A stretch of 64,000 nucleotides of DNA from Cohnella sp. OV330. GTDB taxonomy: Bacteria; Bacillota; Bacilli; Paenibacillales; Paenibacillaceae. The notes below the pieces were generated by a model that saw only the letters and a program-made list of their open reading frames with translations, was not told the origin of the DNA and ran no database searches. How positions within the stretch are numbered: the stretch's first letter is position 1; each line of letters starts with the position of its first letter. Of this stretch, positions 28,060 through 34,010 are shown in pieces. The stretch is taken from positions 124,001 through 188,000 of the forward strand of contig NZ_FOKE01000013.1 of assembly GCF_900112065.1 (NCBI RefSeq). The letters are read 5' to 3'. The position numbers and the translations under genes are program-made.

Positions 28060-30000
28060 ATGAAAGCGGTTCGCTTAATCGCAGCGTTGGCATATGCGGT
28101 CGCCATCGCCGCGCTGTTTATTATAGGGCCGAATACGAGCTGGGCGGCGACGCCGGAAGCGAAAATCGACCATTGGCAGGTCATGTGGATTCCGGACGGC
28201 GCGCAGCCCGGCGTCTCGCCGCCCGACGGCGGCAAATGGATCGATGCCGAGGCGGGCACGCCGCTGGTCGATCTGCCGGCCGACGCCCAAGGCGCGTGGA
28301 TTCGCTTGCGGGTGCCGCCGACGGACGGCTGGCAGCGGCCGGGATTGCTGGTCAGGCGATTGTACGGACTGGAGTTGGCCGCCTTCAAAGAAGGCGATCT
28401 GCTCTTCGAGTCGAAGCGCGACTTCGACTTTCACCTGAACAGGCTGCTGCTGCCGCTTGGCTCCTACGACCAAGCGTCGAACATCGACGTGCGAATCCTC
28501 ACGACGGGGACGCGCGCGGGATTCATCACGAACGCCCGCGTCGGCGAGTTCGCGCCGCTGGAGGAGAGCTACATCCGAAGAGAGCTGCCCGATCTGATGC
28601 TGGGAGGCTCGATCTCGTTTCTGGCATTGATCATGCTGATTTGCTCGAGCTACCTGAACCGCCGGCAGCGAAGCTCCTGGATCTCGCTTTGCCTGATCGC
28701 ACTGACTATCGGCACGCTGATATCGGTCTATTCTCCGATGCTGTATATCTATTACAAGTCTTACGCCAATCTCTTTTTATCGCTATTCGACCTGTCGATG
28801 TTCGTACTCTTCCCCGCGCTTAGCTATTACGTCGACGAGGTACTGGGGAGTCGTTTCCGCTTCTTTACGAGATTCCGCAAATGGCAGGCAGGATTTTCCG
28901 CCCTTTGTTTCCTGGCCTTCATCGTTTATAAGGCGACCAACGAGCGCTACTATGACCTATACTACCTGCTCACGAACCCGATCCTCGGTTCGCTGATCCT
29001 GGTTCAGCTGCTGATCATTGCCGTGCTGTCCGTGATCAATGCGCTGCGCAAGAACAGGGACGCGATCATTTTATCCGCATCCCTCTTCCTCTTGGCGCTC
29101 TCGGGCGCCACGGATCTGATCCTCTACTATTCCAGCGGCAAGAGTTACATTCTTTTCTTGTGGAAAATCGGGGTCGTCCTGCTGATCGTCGGGCTCGTGA
29201 TCATCCTGGCAAGGCGGATATCCGCGGATTACCGGATGCTGCTCTCCTACTCCAAGCGTCTGGAGCTGTTCAACCATCGGCTGGAGCGAACGGAGAAGCT
29301 GAAGATCATCAGCGACCTGGCCGCGTCGGTCGCGCACGAGGTCCGCAATCCGCTTCAGGTCACGCGAGGCTTCCTGCAGCTGCTGGCGGGCCGGGGGGAT
29401 AGCGAGAGCAAGAAGCATTTTAACATCGCGGTGAGCGAGCTGGACCGCGCCTCGGGCATCATCACGGACTTTCTGACCTTCGCGAAGCCCGAGCTCGAGA
29501 CCGTCTCTCCCCTGAATCTGGCGGAGGAGCTGGCGCAGCTCGAAGTCATCATCGCCCCGCATGCGGCGATGCACGGCGGCAGGCTGCAGATTAACGCGGA
29601 TCCGGGATTGACCGTCATCGGCAGCTCGTCCAAGTTCAAACAGGCGCTCATCAATCTGCTGAAGAACAGCATCGAGGCCTTCAAGGAAGACGGCTATATC
29701 GAGATCAACGCTTATGAGGAAGACGGAGAAGCGACCATATGGATCAAGGATAACGGGGAAGGAATGGACGAAGCGCAAATCGCCAAGCTGGGCGTGCCTT
29801 ATTTCTCGACCAAATCGAAGGGTACCGGCCTCGGGACGATGGTCACCTTCCGCATCATCGAGGTGATGAAAGGGACCATCGAATTCAAGAGCCGCAAGGG
29901 GCAGGGAACCGAAGTGTTGATTCGGCTCCCGATTGCCAGCGATGCCGCCATGGAAGAGGCGGCCGCGGCAGGCATCCTACCAAACAACCTCGACGTTTGA
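28060..30000 (+). CDS. Membrane sensor histidine kinase (7TMR-DISM-like, HisKA)
   Basis: A 646-residue kinase. A signal-like hydrophobic N-terminus is followed by an extracellular beta domain (about 30-180), seven or so transmembrane segments (about 185-385), a linker coiled coil, HisKA with phospho-acceptor His426 (SVAHEVRNPLQVTRGFLQLL) and a HATPase domain with N, G1 and G2 boxes (LINLLKNSIEAF, IKDNGEGMD, KGTGLGTM). The H-box wording resembles sporulation-type kinases that feed a phosphorelay. No response regulator is adjacent. The ATG at 28060 follows GGGGTG. Its last 24 nt overlap, in antisense, the end of the NHLP-peptide gene. Confidence 0.88.
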   Translation: MKAVRLIAALAYAVAIAALFIIGPNTSWAATPEAKIDHWQVMWIPDGAQPGVSPPDGGKWIDAEAGTPLVDLPADAQGAWIRLRVPPTDGWQRPGLLVRRLYGLELAAFKEGDLLFESKRDFDFHLNRLLLPLGSYDQASNIDVRILTTGTRAGFITNARVGEFAPLEESYIRRELPDLMLGGSISFLALIMLICSSYLNRRQRSSWISLCLIALTIGTLISVYSPMLYIYYKSYANLFLSLFDLSMFVLFPALSYYVDEVLGSRFRFFTRFRKWQAGFSALCFLAFIVYKATNERYYDLYYLLTNPILGSLILVQLLIIAVLSVINALRKNRDAIILSASLFLLALSGATDLILYYSSGKSYILFLWKIGVVLLIVGLVIILARRISADYRMLLSYSKRLELFNHRLERTEKLKIISDLAASVAHEVRNPLQVTRGFLQLLAGRGDSESKKHFNIAVSELDRASGIITDFLTFAKPELETVSPLNLAEELAQLEVIIAPHAAMHGGRLQINADPGLTVIGSSSKFKQALINLLKNSIEAFKEDGYIEINAYEEDGEATIWIKDNGEGMDEAQIAKLGVPYFSTKSKGTGLGTMVTFRIIEVMKGTIEFKSRKGQGTEVLIRLPIASDAAMEEAAAAGILPNNLDV

Positions 30001-30213
30001 TTCGCCGTCGCCGATATCCTCGGGATTCGGGGGGATGACCAGATAGTAGTGCGAAGCGGTCTCTTCGACGGTCGTCACTTGAATCTCCTGCGGCAGATCG
30101 ACGCCGAACGCGTCCTTGACCGCGGCCTTAGGGTCGGCCAGCAGCTGTTGCTTGAACGCGGGATCTTCCCATGCTTTTTTGATGACCTGGACTTTGAGCG
30201 ATTCGAGGGACAT
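29977..30213 (-). CDS. NHLP-leader RiPP-like precursor peptide with C-terminal Trp
   Basis: A 78-residue peptide whose first 60 residues match the nitrile-hydratase-like leader family of RiPP precursors: a helical start, KKAWEDPAFKQQLLADPKAA (residues 12-31), FGVDLPQEIQVTTVEET and HYYLVIPPNP (55-64). The tail after residue 64 is acidic and ends Val-Val-Trp78. The ATG at 30213 has AAGG 11 nt upstream; a GTG at 30222 is too close to that site. It lies 71 bp downstream of, and on the same strand as, the isoprenoid-enzyme gene. A terminal Trp beside a ComQ-like enzyme recalls ComX pheromones, which are prenylated on Trp; modification here is inferred only. Confidence 0.85.
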   Translation of the reverse strand: MSLESLKVQVIKKAWEDPAFKQQLLADPKAAVKDAFGVDLPQEIQVTTVEETASHYYLVIPPNPEDIGDGESNVEVVW

Positions 30214-30284
30214 TCGATTCACGACCTTTTCATATGTTTGGGTCTATCAACCCATATCCTACCATACGAATAGGCGATTCGTCC

Positions 30285-31247
30285 CTATAATTCTTTCATT
30301 TTTGATAAAAAATATGAAAATCCGCCACCGCTAGCCAATTTATCCGTCGTATCCCGGGTCGCTTGGACATCGTTCATTATTCCCGCTACGATCTCCTGCT
30401 GGAACCGAACCAAACCCGGCGCGACGTTCGGCAGCGCGGACAACCGTTCGCCGTGACCGAGCAAGATTGACGCGAGCTGCTCCAGCGCGCCTTTGCGGTA
30501 GATCGCCTGCAGGACCAGCCGCTCCTGCAGCGGTTGATCCTCCGGCAGGGCGAGGCTCTCGCGCCTGACCAAGGTCAGGAAAGCGTTGCTTCGCTCTTCC
30601 CCGGGCAGGTCGTCCCGCCAGTCAGCCCAGTCGTCCGCCAGCTGCAAAGACGCGAGCGCTACCTCTACGGCCTCCGCCGCGTCGGCAATTTGGTCCGGAA
30701 GTCCTGCAGACAGCAGAGCCGCGACGGCGCCGAGCTTCACCGGGGCCGACTTGCGCGCCAGCGCGCGGAAGTCGCGCGGATCCGCCCGCCTCAGCCCCTC
30801 GTCGGAGACGGCGGTTGCCCATTCGGCCAGATACGTCCGGTAGTAGGCCCAAAGGGGAGAATCCGGCGGATAGTGGCGGCCGTAACGCTCCATGAAAAGC
30901 GCTTGCAGCAGCTGGCCGGCCGCTAAGGCGCGCTTGTCTTCCAGGCCGGCGTCACCTCCGTCCATCACGTCGTCGAGCAGAAAAAAATGCAGCATCGCAT
31001 AAACGTTACCTACCGCCAGATCGCGGCACAACGCGGGGTTGGCTCCCGTCAGCTCCCCGATCCAGGACGGCAGCAAAAAGGCGATATAGTTGGATTTGCG
31101 GTCCCGACCCGTCGGATCGGCCCGCATGACGAGCCCGCGGACCAAAGCGCCCAGCGGCTCGGGGTATGCATCCGCTCCCGCCGCGGCTTCCGCGAAGACG
31201 CCGGCGATCTCGCGTGCGGCATCATGCACGGCTTGTACGGTTTTCAT
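30285..31247 (-). CDS. ComQ-like class I isoprenoid synthase/prenyltransferase
   Basis: A 320-residue all-helical protein of the class I isoprenoid-synthase fold. Both metal-binding aspartate motifs are present: D92-D-V-M-D96 (FLLDDVMDGGD) and D205-D-W-A-D209-W-R-D-D213 (LQLADDWADWRDDL). It is more divergent than housekeeping polyprenyl synthases: no FARM chain-length context or GGKR-type N-terminal motif was found. GGAGG lies 7 nt before the ATG at 31247. With the 78-residue NHLP peptide gene directly downstream, peptide prenylation (as ComQ does to ComX) is the leading hypothesis; a stand-alone terpene or prenyl diphosphate synthase is the alternative. Confidence 0.83.
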   Translation of the reverse strand: MKTVQAVHDAAREIAGVFAEAAAGADAYPEPLGALVRGLVMRADPTGRDRKSNYIAFLLPSWIGELTGANPALCRDLAVGNVYAMLHFFLLDDVMDGGDAGLEDKRALAAGQLLQALFMERYGRHYPPDSPLWAYYRTYLAEWATAVSDEGLRRADPRDFRALARKSAPVKLGAVAALLSAGLPDQIADAAEAVEVALASLQLADDWADWRDDLPGEERSNAFLTLVRRESLALPEDQPLQERLVLQAIYRKGALEQLASILLGHGERLSALPNVAPGLVRFQQEIVAGIMNDVQATRDTTDKLASGGGFSYFLSKMKEL

Positions 31248-31344
31248 GAAGAGGCCTCCAATATGTAGGGCACCCCTCTTCCGTAGTCGCGTCTGCAGGC
31301 ATGCGGGACGGGGCGCATATGCTTCTATCATACCGTACGGCAGA

Positions 31345-31385
31345 CTAAAATTCTGTAACCGCGCTCGCAAATTTTAGAAATTCTA
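31345..31385. promoter_or_regulatory. Dyad upstream of the isoprenoid-enzyme gene
   Basis: CTAAAATT (31345-31352) and AATTTTAG (31370-31377) form an 8 bp inverted repeat, followed by the near-palindrome TAGAAATTCTA. A TATGAT -10-like box for the minus strand lies just downstream (about 31327-31332), but no good -35 was found. This may be an activator or repressor site for the isoprenoid/NHLP unit. Confidence 0.35.
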
Positions 31386-31462
31386 GGCCTATTTTCCCGC
31401 AACGACAGGCCCCTTCGAACAGGACTGACGACGCACCTGCAAACGAATGACGACGAAGCCGT

Positions 31463-32233
31463 TCATTCCGGCCCGCCTTGCTCTCCAAGGCTGCCGACGC
31501 GATCCCTACGCACGTATCCCGGCTCGATCTCCGCCGGCTCGCAGCCCGGCGGCATCTCGACGCGCGCAAGCGTCCGGGGCCCGGCGATCAGGATCAGATT
31601 GTCCCCCGCCTCGCCGCCCGGCGCTGCGGCCGATATCGCGGCCGCGTAAGGGAAAACCGCCTGCAGCGTCGCCAGCATGGAGGCGACCCGCCTGTCCCCC
31701 TTGCCGCGGCCGATGACGTTCAGCAGCATTGCGCCTCCGTCCCGCAGCCGATCCCGCGCCAGGCCGTAAAACTCCAGCGTCGCCAAATGCGGCGGCGTTC
31801 CTTCGGCGGTAAAGGCGTCGACGACGACATAGTCGAAGCTCCCCGCCTCCGTCCCGGCGAGCAGCTCGCGCCCGTCGCCGATCGCGACGTTCCCGTGCCG
31901 GCAGCCGAAGTAGACGCGGCTCCATTCCGCGACCAGGGCGTCGATCTCCGCCGCCTGGATCCTTTCGCTCCCGTAATGCCTCGCGATCGTCCCCGCCCCG
32001 TGCCCGATGACGAACGCCCGCCCGAAGGACGGATCGATCGCGTCCATGAGACGGATTAATGCCCGCTGGTAAGCCAGCACGACGCGCGAAGGATCTCTCA
32101 GGTCGATCGCTCCCTGGACGGCCCCGTCCGCGAATTGCAGGATGCGAAATCTGCCGACTTCGCCGTATAGCGCGGTCGTATCGTAGATCCTCAGCTCTCC
32201 GTGCGTTCCCTGTTCGTCCGCGATCAATTGCAT
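31463..32233 (-). CDS. Spermidine synthase-like SAM-binding protein
   Basis: A 256-residue protein of the spermidine/polyamine aminopropyltransferase-like family. The Rossmann core is visible as FVIGHGAGTIARHYG (motif I), QAAEIDALVAEWSRVYFG (acidic ribose-binding end) and DYVVVDAFTAEGTPPHLATLEFY. GGAGG lies 9 nt before the ATG at 32233. Many such proteins are uncharacterised methyltransferase-like enzymes rather than true SpeE, so the substrate is open. It precedes the isoprenoid/NHLP unit on the same strand but 215 bp away, so membership in that unit is uncertain. Confidence 0.8.
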   Translation of the reverse strand: MQLIADEQGTHGELRIYDTTALYGEVGRFRILQFADGAVQGAIDLRDPSRVVLAYQRALIRLMDAIDPSFGRAFVIGHGAGTIARHYGSERIQAAEIDALVAEWSRVYFGCRHGNVAIGDGRELLAGTEAGSFDYVVVDAFTAEGTPPHLATLEFYGLARDRLRDGGAMLLNVIGRGKGDRRVASMLATLQAVFPYAAAISAAAPGGEAGDNLILIAGPRTLARVEMPPGCEPAEIEPGYVRRDRVGSLGEQGGPE

Positions 32234-32349
32234 GGCCGACTGCCTCCCTTTCGTTCTTTGCAGCATAAGCGGCGCTTCATTCATTTTATTTTAAGGCTGG
32301 CGGCTTATAATAACCGGCATACATCCGACAACCGAAGGTCAGTGACATC

Positions 32350-32913
32350 ATGAGCTGGTATTCGCAATTTCCGCCGCTTCGCACGGAGCGACTGCTGCTG
32401 CGCCAAGTGACGGCCGAGGACGCGGAGGATCTGTACGCGCTCAGCGCGGATCCGCAGGTCACCAGCCTGCAGGATTGGCACGGCCCCGCCTCCGTATCGG
32501 AGACCGAGGCGATCATCGAGAGCTGGCGCCAAGGCTACGCCGACAAACGCGTGATCGCTTGGGGCGTCACGCTGCTGGGACGCAGGCCGCTCATCGGCAC
32601 GGTGACCCTGATGCCGACGCGGGGCAGTTTCGAGGACCTGCCGCGGTTTCCGCTGGCGCTGGGCTATGACCTGAAGCCGCGCTTCTGGAACCGCGGCATC
32701 GCGTCCGAGGCGGTGCGCGCCGTGCTCGACTTCAGCCGCGCGCATATCGGCCCGCACCGGATCCAGGCCGAGGTGCATCCGGACAATGCCGCGTCGCTGA
32801 AGGTGCTGAGAAAGCTTGGCTTCCAGGAAGAAGGCCTGCTGAGACACTATCTGATGCATGAGGCGACCCGGCAATTCATCGACGTCCTGATGCTCGCTTT
32901 GTTGTTCAACTGA
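32350..32913 (+). CDS. GNAT family N-acetyltransferase (RimJ/RimL type)
   Basis: A 187-residue acetyl-CoA-dependent acetyltransferase. The start LRTERLLLRQVTAEDAEDLYAL is typical of the RimJ/RimL group; the acetyl-CoA-binding region is YDLKPRFWNRGIASEAVRAVLDF (about 110-135), and the C-terminal VHPDNAASLKVLRKLGFQEEGLLRHY segment is the usual motif B. A weak AAGGT ribosome site lies before the ATG. The acceptor (protein N-terminus or a small molecule) cannot be read from sequence. Confidence 0.9.
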   Translation: MSWYSQFPPLRTERLLLRQVTAEDAEDLYALSADPQVTSLQDWHGPASVSETEAIIESWRQGYADKRVIAWGVTLLGRRPLIGTVTLMPTRGSFEDLPRFPLALGYDLKPRFWNRGIASEAVRAVLDFSRAHIGPHRIQAEVHPDNAASLKVLRKLGFQEEGLLRHYLMHEATRQFIDVLMLALLFN

Positions 32914-32944
32914 AGCCGCGGACGACCGCGGGCGACCGCTACGC

Positions 32945-33286
32945 CTACTGGTCCCAGACTGCGATCAGGATGCGGTTAACGGCCCAGACGCCGAGCAGCG
33001 CGGCCGCGCTCGCCGGGCGCCCCGCCGCGTACAAGGCGGCCGCGGCAACGCCGAACACCGCGAGCTCGATCGCCAGCTTCAAGCCGGCGTGCAGCGGAAC
33101 CGAAGCCTTGGGCGACAAGAATGCGCCCCAGACGACGGCCGCGACGGCCGGCGAGCCGATGCCGAGCATCCAGCGATACGCGGATGCCGCGTCCGCCTTG
33201 AATCCCCAATAGCCCAATGCGGCGAGCATCGCCAGTTCGAGCGCGAACCGGAGCGCCAGGTTCGCCGCTTTTATCGCTTCCATCAT
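32945..33286 (-). CDS. YrdB-like small membrane protein
   Basis: A 113-residue protein with four hydrophobic segments, beginning MMEAIKAANLALRFALELAML and including WGAFLSPKASVPLH in the middle, as in the YrdB (DUF2568) family. AAGGGG lies 10 nt before the ATG at 33286. The function of the family is unknown. Its promoter carries two near-identical palindromes, indicating tight repression by a regulator not encoded next to it. Confidence 0.83.
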   Translation of the reverse strand: MMEAIKAANLALRFALELAMLAALGYWGFKADAASAYRWMLGIGSPAVAAVVWGAFLSPKASVPLHAGLKLAIELAVFGVAAAALYAAGRPASAAALLGVWAVNRILIAVWDQ

Positions 33287-33312
33287 ACCGTCGCAGCCCC
33301 TTCGCCACAATG

Positions 33313-33358
33313 CTAATGTCATTAGTTTTAATATAACTAACGTCATTAGTTTAGTCAA
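33313..33358 (-). promoter_or_regulatory. Promoter with two TetR-type palindromic operators
   Basis: On the minus strand TTGACT (33358-33353) and TATATT (33335-33330) are 17 nt apart. The spacer is filled by ACTAATGACGTTAGT (33336-33350), and CTAATGACATTAG (33313-33325) lies just downstream of the -10. Two matching 13-15 bp palindromes on one promoter indicate a dimeric repressor, most likely of the TetR family. Confidence 0.82.
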
Positions 33359-33374
33359 TCCCTCATTACTAAAT

Positions 33375-33413
33375 CCCGGCGGCAAGAGACGAATAGCTCT
33401 CGTCGCCGGGTTT
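33375..33413 (-). terminator. Hairpin after the zinc-ribbon gene
   Basis: CCCGGCG...CGCCGGG with an inner CAAGAG/CTCT stem lies between two minus-strand genes. The T-run is short on either side. Confidence 0.55.
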
Positions 33414-33430
33414 GTGCGCTGTCCTTTACT

Positions 33431-33796
33431 TCACAAGCCGGGGGTCGCGTCGAACGTCCTGCCGCAGGAGGAGCAGAACTTTGCCTCTAGCGGCGCCGTC
33501 TTGCCGCAGGCGCATTCCTTTTCGTCGGAGAGGGCGTTGATCTGCGCCTTGTTCTCCTGGATCTCATGCTCGAGCGCCAGGATCCGATCGTACTTGGGCT
33601 GCAGCTCGTGAATCCCGACCTCGACGCGCCGGCCGACGGCAGCCTCGAACACCAGCTGGCCGATCTGCTGCTGGAGCTCTTCGATTTCTTTTCTTTTCGA
33701 GCTGTTCTGAAGCTTGAGGCGATTTACGTCGACCAGGACCTTGGCTTTGTTGCCCGCGTCGTTCAGCCCGGATTTGACTTTGTCCAGAAATCCCAT
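33431..33796 (-). CDS. Coiled-coil zinc-ribbon protein
   Basis: A 121-residue protein. After an N-terminal GFLDKVKSGLNDAGNKAK helix comes a long charged coiled coil (about 25-90, with KRKEIEELQQQIGQLVFEA), then a C-terminal zinc ribbon with two cysteine pairs (ECACG and FCSSCG, about 95-115). GAGGAGG precedes the ATG at 33796. Related small proteins occur widely in Bacillales but have no assigned role that I know of; a zinc-dependent scaffold is the most that can be said. Confidence 0.82.
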   Translation of the reverse strand: MGFLDKVKSGLNDAGNKAKVLVDVNRLKLQNSSKRKEIEELQQQIGQLVFEAAVGRRVEVGIHELQPKYDRILALEHEIQENKAQINALSDEKECACGKTAPLEAKFCSSCGRTFDATPGL

Positions 33797-34010
33797 TGTC
33801 ACGGCCTCCTCTATTCTCGCTCGGACTATTGTCCATTGCTGCCAGTATACTATATTTATGGAACGGCGAGACGACATATGCCTCGCGGAGCATACGCGAA
33901 AACGACGATTCCCGCGCGGCTTCGCGGCCCAAGGACATTATTCGCCGATTCCGCTAGGCCTCCGGCGTTCTTCCTGATAAACTCAGTATAAAGCGGGAGG
34001 AGGAACTTCT

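Noticed and set aside
28060-31247. Complete ComQXPA quorum-sensing system
   Set aside because: The peptide has an NHLP leader rather than a ComX precursor, the kinase is convergent with a HisKA-type H-box, and no ComA-type regulator is present; only resemblance is claimed.
30285-31247. Carotenoid pathway gene controlled by the CarH-type regulator
   Set aside because: No phytoene synthase or desaturase is nearby and the gene is 2.4 kb away behind the histidine kinase, next to a peptide gene.
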